Shown piece by piece: positions 25,947-34,467 of a stretch of DNA of 64,000 nucleotides. Position numbers and translations under genes: made by a program. This DNA comes from Arthrobacter sp. 9V (GTDB lineage Bacteria > Actinomycetota > Actinomycetes > Actinomycetales > Micrococcaceae): assembly GCF_902506065.1 (NCBI RefSeq), contig NZ_LR732912.1, positions 2,230,154-2,294,153 of the forward strand, written 5' to 3'. Under the pieces are notes generated by a model that was given only the letters and a program-made list of their open reading frames with translations, was not told where the DNA came from and searched no databases. Each line of letters begins with the position of its first letter. Position 1 is the first letter of the stretch.

Positions 25947-27503
25947 TCAGTTGGTGGGTGCGTAAGAGGAGAGCAGCGGATACACGTTGGTCCCGGCGAA
26001 CTTCACCTGCTGGACCTTTTTGGTGTTGTAGCCCTGGTTGGTAAGGGATTCGTACAGCGGGATCATCCAGCCGGACTCAACCAGGCGCGTATTGAGTTTG
26101 GTCAACGCGGCCTTCCTGGCATTGTCGTCCTTGGCCGCTGCCGCTTCTGCAGTGGCAGCGTTCAGCTGATCGTCCGTAGCCTTCTGCACGTTGGTGAAGC
26201 CGCTCAGGATCGCTCCGTACATCAATCCAACCGGGTTGTCCCAGCCCAGCGGGGCGTAGCCCAGGGGCGTCGTGGCAACAGCAGCGAATGCTTCGTCTGT
26301 GGAAGCCGCCAACTTGACGTTCATGGTGATTCCCACGGCGGCCAGATCTTTCTGGACGGCCTGGAGGTCAGTCTGCGTCTGGGGTCCGGCAAGGATGGTG
26401 AACTCGAAGCCGTCGGCGTATCCGGCCTCAGCCAGCAGGCTCTTTGCCTTGGCGGGGTCGTAGGCGTACTTGGAGTTCAGTTCTTCAGTAAAGCCTGCCG
26501 AATCCTTGGGCAAGGCGTTCCATGCCGGGATGTCTCCCTTGTGGAGGGCATCAACCAACGCTTGGCGGTTAATGGCGTACTGGAAGGCCTGGCGAACCTT
26601 CTCGCTGGCAAAGGCCGGTGATGTTTTGCCGATCTTGTCGAACGAGATCATGGTCTGCACGGTGCCGCCGATTTGGGAAACGCCAACGCCCTTGGACTTG
26701 GCGAAGTCCACCGTGGGCGAAGTGAGGGAAGCAACGTCTGCCTGACCGGAAACCAGGGCGTTCGCCCGGGCCTGCGGATCCATGATGACGCTGAACGTGA
26801 TCTTGTTGTACGGGTACTTGGAAGCATCCGCGTTCTTCTCATTCTTGGTGAAGACGTACTTATTGCCCTTGACTGTGGCGGCGCTGTCCAGCGTGTAGGG
26901 GCCCGAGCCGTCCGGCGTTGTGGCCAGGCCGGCGGTGTCAGTGACAGCGTTCTTGCCCACGATCATGCCCAATGTGGAGGTGAGGTTCTTTTCAAAACCG
27001 GGTTGGGCCTTGGCAAAGGTGATGGCTACCTGGGTGGGCGTCACCACATCAACGGACGCAATTTCCTGAGCGCCGCCCTTGGCAACGGCTGAGTAGGCAC
27101 TCAGGGCAGTGTCACTGCGGCGGTCCAGGTTGGCCTTAACCAACGCTGCATCCAGCGTGGAACCGTCGGTGAAGGTGACGCCTTCCTTGAGTGTAAGTGT
27201 CAGCACGGTGTTGTCCGCGTTGTAGCTGAATTCCTTGGCCAGGCCCGGGCCGGCGCTGCCATCGGGCTGCAGCGTCATCAGATTTTCGTACAGGCCTTCG
27301 AAGAACTGCCGCTGGGCATCCGATACCCGCAAGGGGTCGTAGCCGAATGACGCGCTGTCGCTATCGGTGGCAATGGTCAGCGTGCTCTTGTCCACGGCGG
27401 ACGTGGCTGCGGTACCGCCGCCACAGGCTGTCAGGGACCCCAGAAAGAGCGCCCCGGCCAGGACGGCCGCGCTCCGACGTACAGGTGAGGAGATGAGATT
27501 CAT
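25947..27503 (-). CDS. ABC substrate-binding lipoprotein, family 5
   Basis: 518 residues. A signal peptide with lipobox (GSLTAC, Cys27) anchors it outside the membrane. The body follows the SBP_bac_5 pattern (QFFEGLYENLMTLQPDGSAGPGLAKEFSYN, FTDGSTLDAALVKANLDRR, AFQYAINRQALVDAL). Family 5 proteins bind di/oligopeptides, nickel, opines or oligosaccharides and glycosides. Here, upstream of esterases and aromatic genes, a glycoside or an aromatic conjugate is more likely than peptides, by inference. It is the first gene of the nine-gene operon and is divergent from an IclR regulator. Confidence 0.9.
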   Translation of the reverse strand: MNLISSPVRRSAAVLAGALFLGSLTACGGGTAATSAVDKSTLTIATDSDSASFGYDPLRVSDAQRQFFEGLYENLMTLQPDGSAGPGLAKEFSYNADNTVLTLTLKEGVTFTDGSTLDAALVKANLDRRSDTALSAYSAVAKGGAQEIASVDVVTPTQVAITFAKAQPGFEKNLTSTLGMIVGKNAVTDTAGLATTPDGSGPYTLDSAATVKGNKYVFTKNEKNADASKYPYNKITFSVIMDPQARANALVSGQADVASLTSPTVDFAKSKGVGVSQIGGTVQTMISFDKIGKTSPAFASEKVRQAFQYAINRQALVDALHKGDIPAWNALPKDSAGFTEELNSKYAYDPAKAKSLLAEAGYADGFEFTILAGPQTQTDLQAVQKDLAAVGITMNVKLAASTDEAFAAVATTPLGYAPLGWDNPVGLMYGAILSGFTNVQKATDDQLNAATAEAAAAKDDNARKAALTKLNTRLVESGWMIPLYESLTNQGYNTKKVQQVKFAGTNVYPLLSSYAPTN

Positions 27504-27677
27504 GTGCTGCGCCTTCGCATTTGTGATGGAATCGTGAGTCGGGATGTGGGACCGGAGGCCTGGAGGTGGTCGGCTGTGACCTGCCCGGGCCGATCCGTCG
27601 GCGCCCTCTCGTCAGATGGCTTCCGGTAACCGGCTTCTTCAAGAGTCGTAGGCGGGCGGCACTTTGCCCCCTGTGGA

Positions 27678-27692
27678 TTTCATTGGTTGAAA
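27678..27692. promoter_or_regulatory. Candidate IclR operator
   Basis: TTTCA-TTGGT-TGAAA is a perfect 5-bp inverted repeat 48 bp upstream of the iclR-like gene, in the region shared with the divergent ABC operon. IclR-family sites are often short palindromes of this kind. The assignment is tentative. Confidence 0.4.
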
Positions 27693-27740
27693 CAGTATTG
27701 TGGTGGAGATCACTGCGGGATATTGAAAGGATTCATCAGG

Positions 27741-28565
27741 ATGCCGATCCAGGATGGGGACACCACCGAAAAGCCGCTGCGCGGCAAGCGGCCCAAGCAG
27801 GGCGAACCCGTCATTGACCGCGCCTTGAGCCTGCTGGCGGTCTTCAGCGACCGTCGTCGTGCATTGACGCTGTCCGAAATGGCGCGGCTTGCCGGCATGC
27901 CGGCCCCCACTGCCCTGCGGCTCATTGCACGGCTTGTGGCATGGGGTGCCCTGGAGCGATTGGAAGACGGCCGGTACGTGGTGGGCGTCCGCTTGTGGGA
28001 AGTGGCGTCTTTGTCGCCCCGCGGCCACGGCGTTCGCGAGATCGCATTGCCTTACCTTGAAGATCTTTTTGCAGTGACCCGCCACCACGTCCTGCTGGCT
28101 GTTCGCGACAAGAACGAAGCAGTCCTGATCGAACGGCTCTCCTCAAAGGAGGCAACCGAAGTCGCCTATCGCGTTGGTGGCAGAGCGCCGTTGAGGTCTA
28201 CGGCGGTGGGCCTGGTCCTGCTATCGGGAGCCGACACGGCGTTCCAGGAGTCAGTCATCAGCCAACCTCCCGATCTCGAAGTGGGAGTGGACTCCATGCC
28301 GGAAGGCCAGTTGAGACGCACGTTGTCCGACGTCCGGCGAACCGGGCTGGCAATGATCCGCCGCACGGCACCGTCGCGAACGGTGTCCGTGGCTTCACCT
28401 ATTTTTGGCGCCGAGGGCCTGGTGGTTGCCGCACTGTCCATCGTGGTGCCCGACGGCGCGACGCCTCCCAACGTCCTGGCTCCTGCCGTGCAGGCCACCG
28501 CAAGGGCAGTGTCGCGAAACCTCGGTTTCAACCCCGGCCCAAGCGAAAGTGTGCGGATGCGCTAA
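27741..28565 (+). CDS. IclR-family transcriptional regulator
   Basis: 274 residues. The N-terminal winged HTH (VIDRALSLLAVFSDRRRALTLSEMARLAGMPAPTALRLIARLVAWGALERLEDGRYVVG) is followed by the GAF-like IclR effector domain (YLEDLFAVTRHHVLLAVRDKNEAVLIERL, RAPLRSTAVGLVLL, SVASPIFGAEGLVVAALSIVVP). It is divergent from the SBP gene and most likely controls that nine-gene operon in response to an aromatic acid or other intermediate. ATG at 27741 is chosen over an upstream in-frame start, because the latter would place the palindrome inside the 5' region. Its end overlaps the convergent TetR gene by 4 bp. Confidence 0.88.
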   Translation: MPIQDGDTTEKPLRGKRPKQGEPVIDRALSLLAVFSDRRRALTLSEMARLAGMPAPTALRLIARLVAWGALERLEDGRYVVGVRLWEVASLSPRGHGVREIALPYLEDLFAVTRHHVLLAVRDKNEAVLIERLSSKEATEVAYRVGGRAPLRSTAVGLVLLSGADTAFQESVISQPPDLEVGVDSMPEGQLRRTLSDVRRTGLAMIRRTAPSRTVSVASPIFGAEGLVVAALSIVVPDGATPPNVLAPAVQATARAVSRNLGFNPGPSESVRMR

Positions 28566-29209
28566 AGTCCGTCCGCAGCAGCGGCGTGTTCCGGGGTCAG
28601 GAGTGCGCGGGCCAGCCGGCGTGAGTGGTCGCGGATTGCCTCAACAAGGTCCACCTCCCCGCCTGACAGCACCCATTGCAATTGCAGGCCATCGCTGACG
28701 GCAATGATCTCGCGCGCGCAGCCGCCCACGTTGGTGCCAGGCTCCAGGAAACCGCGCTCCACCCCGTCGCGGAGCCGTTGGGCAGTTTCGTCCACGGCCC
28801 GCTGATACCACGAGGCATACAACTGGTGGGCCGGCGTTGTGGCGTCCGCTGCCTCGGCAGAGATCAGCACGAACAGCTCAATCAGACCCGGCTCCCGAAC
28901 GAGCTCGCGGGTTGATTCCACCATGTTCCGAAACACCTCAAGCGGATCATCCTCGCCATCATGCCGCCGGGAACCCCACCACAGGGCGGTTTGCTCAAGG
29001 CGACGTTCTGCCACAGCGAGCAGCAGGTGCTTCTTGGACCGGAAGTGATGGAGGAGGCCGCTCTCGCTGAGCCCCACATCTGCGGCGATCTGCGAAAGCG
29101 GCACCTTGTGGTAGCCGGACGCGGCGAAGAGCCGGGTGGCCACGTCCAGGATTTCGGCACGCTTGGCGCGCCCCACTTCGTAGCTGCCGGTTTTTCTTCG
29201 CGTTCGCAC
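28562..29209 (-). CDS. TetR-family regulator of the second rhamnosidase gene (proposed)
   Basis: 215 residues with a TetR HTH near the N-terminus (RAEILDVATRLFAASGYHKVPLSQIAADVGLSESGLLHHFRSKKHLLLAV) and a helical ligand domain. I prefer the GTG at 29209. The alternative ATG at 29275 would put a 24-bp palindrome inside the gene. A TATGAC -10-like box at 29222-29227 lies only about 12 bp ahead of the GTG, so the transcript could be nearly leaderless. It is divergent from the GH78 gene at 29320. Confidence 0.82.
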   Translation of the reverse strand: MRTRRKTGSYEVGRAKRAEILDVATRLFAASGYHKVPLSQIAADVGLSESGLLHHFRSKKHLLLAVAERRLEQTALWWGSRRHDGEDDPLEVFRNMVESTRELVREPGLIELFVLISAEAADATTPAHQLYASWYQRAVDETAQRLRDGVERGFLEPGTNVGGCAREIIAVSDGLQLQWVLSGGEVDLVEAIRDHSRRLARALLTPEHAAAADGL

Positions 29210-29239
29210 GTTCTCAGGGTAGTCATACCGGCGATCCGT

Positions 29240-29263
29240 AAAAACAGTGCATGCATGGTTTTT
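29240..29263. promoter_or_regulatory. 24-bp palindromic operator
   Basis: AAAAACAGTGCA/TGCATGGTTTTT is symmetric in 10 of 12 pairs. It lies between the divergent TetR and GH78 genes and reaches the first base of a TATGAT -10-like box (29263-29268) of the GH78 promoter. Bound repressor would block both promoters. Confidence 0.7.
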
Positions 29264-29319
29264 ATGATCTAGCATTGGCGAAAGCGGCAACGCTGCCGGC
29301 TTTTCCCAGAGGAGCTCCC

Positions 29320-31713
29320 GTGATCGATCAACTATCCACCGCACCACGCGATGCCCTGCGTGAGGCCGCCTGGATCTCACCTGTAGAAACAGAGGCGGCC
29401 GCACCCGGCATGCGCCCTGCCTACTGGCTCCGAAGCAACTTCACCTGGACTACCCAGGACGGGAAAGCCACCATCCATGCAACTGCCCACGGCCTCTACG
29501 AGCTGTTCGTCAACGGCAGCCGTGTGGGTGATGAAGAACTGACTCCTGGTTTTACCTCATACCGCAAACGCCTCCAGGTGCAGTCATGGGACATCACAGA
29601 CCTGCTGGTCAGCGGGGAGAACACCATATGGGCGCTGCTGTCGGATGGATGGTTCCGGGGGCGGCATGGATTCGAGCGTCGCGCCGATGGATTCGGCAGG
29701 GACACCGCCTTCCTCGCCGGCGTTTCCACTCCAGCCCGCATGCTGGCAGTGACAAACAACGCCTGGCGTTCGAGCGAAAGCCACATCACCCGCGCCGACC
29801 TCATGGACGGACAGACGGTGGACTTCCGGCTCTACCATGCCCGGAATGAGTCCACGACGCCGGATGGCTGGGTACCAGCGGTTACCCGCCAAGGCGGGCT
29901 CTACGACAATCGGGAACGCCTGGTTGGGCCGAATGCTCCGCCTGTGCGCCGCGTTGAGGATCTCAGCCCAGCCGGCGTCTCGGTTCCGATGCCGGGAGTA
30001 ACCGTGGTGGACTTTGGTCAGAACATCAACGGCTGGGTCCGTCTAAGCGAACTCGGCCCTGAGGGCACACTCACCACCCTCCGCCATGGAGAAGTCTTGG
30101 ATGAAGCGGGCTTGGTAAGCACTGAAAACCTCCGTGCCTTTGACTTCACCAGCAAGACTCCCCTGCCCGCCGGCCAGGTGGATGAAGTGATTTCGGCAGG
30201 TCGTCCCGGAGACGTTTTTGAGCCACGGCACACCACGCATGGCTTTAGGTACGTGCAGCTCGAAAGAAGAGGCAGCCCCGTCTTACCCGAAGACGTCACC
30301 GCCGTAGTGGTCCACACCGGCCTTCAACGCACCGGCACCTTCGAATGCAGCGATTCCCGCCTCAATGCCCTCCATGACGCCATCCTATGGAGCTTCCGCG
30401 GCAACGCTTGCGATGTCCCCACGGACTGCCCGCAACGGGAACGGTCCGGGTTTACCGGCGACTGGCAGGTCTTTGTGGATACGGCCGCCCTCATGTTCGA
30501 TGTCTCGGGATTCAGCGAAAAGTGGCTGCAGGATCTCACAGCAGACCAGTGGCCGGACGGCCGCGTACCCACCGTGGTTCCCAACCCGGCCGGTGATGGA
30601 CCCTCCGGCAACTTCTTCGAGGATCTGGCGACGGGCTCAGCCGGGTGGGGCGACGCCGCCGTTCTGGTTCCGTGGTCGCTTTGGCGTGCCTATGGCAACA
30701 AGGACGCCCTGGCTCGAGCACTGCCGTCCATGCGGCGTTGGGTTGATTACGCCGCCTCAGCGGCAGCCTCCGCACGCCACCCGGACCGGGAGGCCGTAAA
30801 GCCCACGCCCCAACCCCACGAGAAATTCCTGTGGGACACCGGCTTCCATTTCGGGGAATGGCTGGAACCGGACAGCCCACCGAATCCGGACCCCTCCCGT
30901 GATCACGGGATCGTGGCAACGGCCTTCCTGTTCCGCTCCGCTACCCTCCTGGCGAGGACCGCGAACGTTCTGGGCGAGCAGGAAACTGCAACTGCGTACC
31001 AATCGTTGGCCGCCAGCGTCCGTGCTGCCTGGCAGGCAGAATACCTGGACACCGCCGGGCGGCTAAGTGAAGAATCACAGGGCCACTACGTCCGGGCCCT
31101 GGCGTTCGGCCTGGTCCCCCCGGAGCTGGAGGACCTGACTGCCGCCCGGCTGGCGGAGCTCATCCGACTCAACCATGACCGCCTGGGTACAGGCTTCCTT
31201 TCCACCGGCCTCCTGCTGCCGACGCTGGCGGACCATGGCTACCTCGAACTGGCCTACGAGCTCCTGCTTGCCAGTGGCACACCTTCATGGCTTGGCATGC
31301 TCGAATCCGGTGCCAGCACCATGTGGGAATGGTGGGACGGCGTCACCAGCAGCGGCGCCCGGGGCTCCTTGAACCACTACAGCAAAGGCGCCGCGGGGTC
31401 CTTCCTCTATACCCATTTGGCCGGCATCCAAATCCCGGAAAACCCGGATGAGGCCGGGACCGCTTACCGGACAGTGACCATAGCACCACAGCCCGGAGGG
31501 GGCATCACCTCAGCGAGTGCCGCCGTCGTGACGCCCCACGGGCGGATCAGCAGCGACTGGACCAGTTCCCATGGGGTGTTTAGCCTCCACGTTCAGATTC
31601 CGCACGCCGTGCGGGCGTGTGTGCGACTGCCGGATGGGTCTGTGCACGCTGTTACAGGGGGCTCGCACCGCTTCAGTGCGCCGCTTCTTCAATCCCGCAC
31701 CATTGGGCGATGA
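29320..31713 (+). CDS. GH78 alpha-L-rhamnosidase, second copy
   Basis: 797 residues with full GH78 layout: N-terminal sandwich (LYELFVNGSRVGDEELTPGFTSY), DLMDGQTVDFR, VTVVDFGQNINGWVRLSELG, then the barrel with DCPQRERSGFTGDW at about 369-382. The likely general acid is Glu374. The spacing in this motif is one residue shorter than in the first copy (DCPQRDERLGWTGD) and Trp is replaced by Phe, so the paralogues are clearly diverged. GTG at 29320 has GAGGAG 6 nt upstream. It has no signal peptide. It is controlled separately by the adjacent TetR, suggesting a different rhamnoside. The 3' end overlaps the convergent M20 gene by 41 bp. Confidence 0.92.
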   Translation: MIDQLSTAPRDALREAAWISPVETEAAAPGMRPAYWLRSNFTWTTQDGKATIHATAHGLYELFVNGSRVGDEELTPGFTSYRKRLQVQSWDITDLLVSGENTIWALLSDGWFRGRHGFERRADGFGRDTAFLAGVSTPARMLAVTNNAWRSSESHITRADLMDGQTVDFRLYHARNESTTPDGWVPAVTRQGGLYDNRERLVGPNAPPVRRVEDLSPAGVSVPMPGVTVVDFGQNINGWVRLSELGPEGTLTTLRHGEVLDEAGLVSTENLRAFDFTSKTPLPAGQVDEVISAGRPGDVFEPRHTTHGFRYVQLERRGSPVLPEDVTAVVVHTGLQRTGTFECSDSRLNALHDAILWSFRGNACDVPTDCPQRERSGFTGDWQVFVDTAALMFDVSGFSEKWLQDLTADQWPDGRVPTVVPNPAGDGPSGNFFEDLATGSAGWGDAAVLVPWSLWRAYGNKDALARALPSMRRWVDYAASAAASARHPDREAVKPTPQPHEKFLWDTGFHFGEWLEPDSPPNPDPSRDHGIVATAFLFRSATLLARTANVLGEQETATAYQSLAASVRAAWQAEYLDTAGRLSEESQGHYVRALAFGLVPPELEDLTAARLAELIRLNHDRLGTGFLSTGLLLPTLADHGYLELAYELLLASGTPSWLGMLESGASTMWEWWDGVTSSGARGSLNHYSKGAAGSFLYTHLAGIQIPENPDEAGTAYRTVTIAPQPGGGITSASAAVVTPHGRISSDWTSSHGVFSLHVQIPHAVRACVRLPDGSVHAVTGGSHRFSAPLLQSRTIGR

Positions 31714-32950
31714 ACAATGCGATGCTCTTGGTGATCCGCCGGATGGACTCCACGGAGACTCGTTCATCGAACCCATGAATGGACTCCGAAACGGGGCCGT
31801 ACACCAGCGTGGGAGTGTCAGCGTAGAGAGTGAATACCCGTCCGTCGAGGTAGCCGGGGGTGGTGAAGCTGCCCAGCTCCGTGCCGAACACCTGCGCATG
31901 AGTGCGCTCCAGTACTGCTTCGGCCTCGCTGCCCGGCTCCAGAACGTACCCTTCGGCGAAGAAACCCGTCTTTACCGGAACGGCGTCAATGGGCTCCTCA
32001 CCGTGGCCCAGATTGGCCAGGCATTCCTGAAGCTCGGACCAGGCGTGATCAGCACTGATACCCGGATAGATCGCTGCCCTGACGTCGAACTCGCACCAGG
32101 CCGGCACGCTGGAAGGCCAGTCGCCGCCCACTATTCCGCCGAAGTTGAAGTTGATGGGATGATCCAGATCCTCGAAGTATGGATGGTTGGCCCGTTCAGT
32201 GTTCCATTTACCTTCCACCTCCCGAAGGGCGGCGATGGCTGTGTAGGCGGCGTCAATGGCATTGAAGCCCGAGCCCATTTCCCTGGGGTGGGTAGGGTTG
32301 CCGGACACCCGGACCTTGAACCAGAGCACGCCCACGTTGGCCCGCACCAGCATGTCTTCCTCGGGTTCGGGGATGATCACGGCGTCCGCCCGGTAGCCGC
32401 GCATCAGGGCAGAAAGCGAACCGTTCCCCGTGCATTCCTCTTCCACCACCGACTGGAGGTGAATCCGGCCCGCAGGTTCGAAACCGGCGGCACGGACGGC
32501 GTCGAACGCGAACAGGTTCGCCGCCAGACCCGCCTTCATATCCCCTGCTCCGCGCCCGTACAGCCACCCGTCAATGACAGGCGCGTCCCACGGGGAGCGG
32601 GACCACATATCTGCAGGCCCTTCAGGGACGACGTCAACGTGGCCGTTCAGGATGAGTGACCGCCCGGTTTCGGCGCTCGGCTGGTAGGTGCCCACAACGT
32701 TGGTGACGTTCTCGTAGGAGACTGTCACAGCCCCGTGCCCCGAGTGAGTGGAAAGTTCCTCCGCGTCCAGTTCCCACTGGTCCATTTCCAGCCCGCGGCC
32801 AGCCATCGCAGCATGGAGAAGGTCCTGAGCACTGCCCTCCTTGGTGCGGAGGGAGGGATGCTTGACCAGTTCCCGGGTGAAAGCCAGTTGTGCGTCGAAG
32901 GCGGCGTCCACGGCGTCGAGGATTCGCTGTGACTGTTCGTCGGTGATCAT
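31673..32950 (-). CDS. M20-family metallopeptidase/deacylase (ArgE/DapE-like)
   Basis: 425 residues. Metal-binding motifs of the M20 family are clear: LILNGHVDVVPEGP (HxD), GRGAGDMKAGLAA (bridging Asp), VVEEECTGNG (catalytic and metal Glu pair), and PEPEEDM. A lid domain lies between (GNPTHPREMGSGFNAIDAA), and the late Gly-phe segment SESIHGFDERV provides the last His. It hydrolyses an N-acyl or N-carbamoyl amino acid type amide. It lies 31 bp after the MHS transporter on the same strand, so uptake and deacylation are linked. Confidence 0.88.
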   Translation of the reverse strand: MITDEQSQRILDAVDAAFDAQLAFTRELVKHPSLRTKEGSAQDLLHAAMAGRGLEMDQWELDAEELSTHSGHGAVTVSYENVTNVVGTYQPSAETGRSLILNGHVDVVPEGPADMWSRSPWDAPVIDGWLYGRGAGDMKAGLAANLFAFDAVRAAGFEPAGRIHLQSVVEEECTGNGSLSALMRGYRADAVIIPEPEEDMLVRANVGVLWFKVRVSGNPTHPREMGSGFNAIDAAYTAIAALREVEGKWNTERANHPYFEDLDHPINFNFGGIVGGDWPSSVPAWCEFDVRAAIYPGISADHAWSELQECLANLGHGEEPIDAVPVKTGFFAEGYVLEPGSEAEAVLERTHAQVFGTELGSFTTPGYLDGRVFTLYADTPTLVYGPVSESIHGFDERVSVESIRRITKSIALFIAQWCGIEEAAH

Positions 32951-32981
32951 TTTAGGATTCCTTGGTTCTGTTTAGCCCGCT

Positions 32982-34313
32982 CTAGTGATCCCGGACCAGT
33001 CGCTTGTCTTCCACCCGCAGGCGCTCACCGAGGAAGCCGCCCACCGCGGTCAGCAGCGAAATGATGGCAAGGATCAGGGCGGCGCCCCAGGACTGGTTGC
33101 CGGAGACTCCGAGCATGGCGGTGGCAAGCAAGGGCATGAACCCACTGGTGGCACCTGCGATGTTGTACCCCAGAGCCACACCCGAGTAGCGCAGTTTTGG
33201 CGGAAACAGTTCGGTCAGCAGGGCACCGTTGACGGCATAAGCGACAGCAATCAGCATGATCCCCACAGTGATGGCAAGGGTGATCAGCAGCGGAGACTTG
33301 GTATCGATCATGGCGAACAAGGGGAAAGCCATGATCGCGCTGGCGATGCCACCCCACATGGTGACCTTGCCAGGGCCGATCTTTTCGGCAAGGCGGCCCA
33401 TGAAGAACGTCACCACGATCTGCGCCACAGCAGCGATCAGGGTGGCGTTGACCATGACGTTGCGGTCTATGTGAAGGGTGTTGGAGCCGTAGCTGACTAC
33501 AAAAGTGGTGATCATGTAGAAGCCGCCCACGCCAAGCAATGCGGCCAGAACTGCTACCACCAAGCGGCCGCTGGCGTTACGGAAGACTTCGAACGCAGGA
33601 ACCTTGGACGTCTCACCCATGGACAGGAGGTCCTTGAAGATGGGCGATTCCTCAACCTTGAGGCGGATCCAGAGGGCAACACCGAGCATAGGGAAGGCCA
33701 GCAGGAACGGAATACGCCAGCCCCATGCATCGAAGGCCTCGGAGGGGAAGAGCAGGACCAAGGAGAACGCCCCGGACGCAAGCAGGGTAGCAACCGGTGA
33801 TCCTACCTGGACCAGTGCTGCGTAGCGGCCGCGCTTTTCGGCCGGGGCATGTTCCACGGCCATGGTCACCGCACCACCCCACTCACCGCCGACAGCCAAA
33901 CCTTGGACCAGCCGCAGTACCGCCAGCAAGACAGGGGCGGCCAAACCAATGCTGCCAAAGTCAGGCAACAGGCCGATCAAGGCCGTAGCAACGCCGATCA
34001 TCACAATGGTGATGAGCAGCGCCGGCCGGCGCCCGAACCTGTCGCCGATGTAACCAAAAATCATTGCCCCCAGCGGCCTCGCTGCGAAGCCGACACCAAA
34101 CGTGGCAAAAGAAGCCAGCAGCGCCGCGGTGGGGTCCATATTGGTAAAGAAGAGACGATTAAAGACCAGTGCGGCGGCTGTGCCGAAGAGATAGTAGTCG
34201 TACCATTCCAGCGCAGTGCCGACGAAGGCGGCGCGGGCAATTTTTCCGGCGTCCTTGCCGGAGATCACCGGAGCGGTACCCTCTGAGGTTGGAACGGGAT
34301 GTGAGGTGGTCAC
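32982..34313 (-). CDS. MFS transporter, metabolite:H+ symporter (MHS) type
   Basis: 443 residues and twelve predicted helices. The MHS signature is strong: AAFVGTALEWYDYYLFGTAAALVFNRLFF at the first helix, GYIGDRFGRRPALL, RLVQGLAVGGEWGGAV, and TELFPPKLRYSGVALGYNIAGA late. This subfamily imports organic acids, betaines and aromatic acids (ProP, ShiA, KgtP relatives). GTG at 34313 follows AAAGG. It is followed by the M20 deacylase and preceded by a PucR-type gene, so the substrate is probably an acylated or carbamoylated carboxylic acid. Confidence 0.88.
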   Translation of the reverse strand: MTTSHPVPTSEGTAPVISGKDAGKIARAAFVGTALEWYDYYLFGTAAALVFNRLFFTNMDPTAALLASFATFGVGFAARPLGAMIFGYIGDRFGRRPALLITIVMIGVATALIGLLPDFGSIGLAAPVLLAVLRLVQGLAVGGEWGGAVTMAVEHAPAEKRGRYAALVQVGSPVATLLASGAFSLVLLFPSEAFDAWGWRIPFLLAFPMLGVALWIRLKVEESPIFKDLLSMGETSKVPAFEVFRNASGRLVVAVLAALLGVGGFYMITTFVVSYGSNTLHIDRNVMVNATLIAAVAQIVVTFFMGRLAEKIGPGKVTMWGGIASAIMAFPLFAMIDTKSPLLITLAITVGIMLIAVAYAVNGALLTELFPPKLRYSGVALGYNIAGATSGFMPLLATAMLGVSGNQSWGAALILAIISLLTAVGGFLGERLRVEDKRLVRDH

Positions 34314-34467
34314 GATGTGAGCCTTTCGAACAGGTGGAGTGTAGTTCGCATCCTGCGGCCGGGATGTTCCGGCCGTTGGTTGGGGAGTTATCTTCGACAC
34401 TAAGCCAGTGAGAACGCACTCATCAATGACAATATCCACCCGCCTTGCATGAGCTAATTGTGCAAAA

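Noticed and set aside
7979..31713. The flavonoid island as a mobile genomic island
   Set aside because: No integrase, transposase, tRNA or direct repeats at the edges. Composition is uniform with the flanks.
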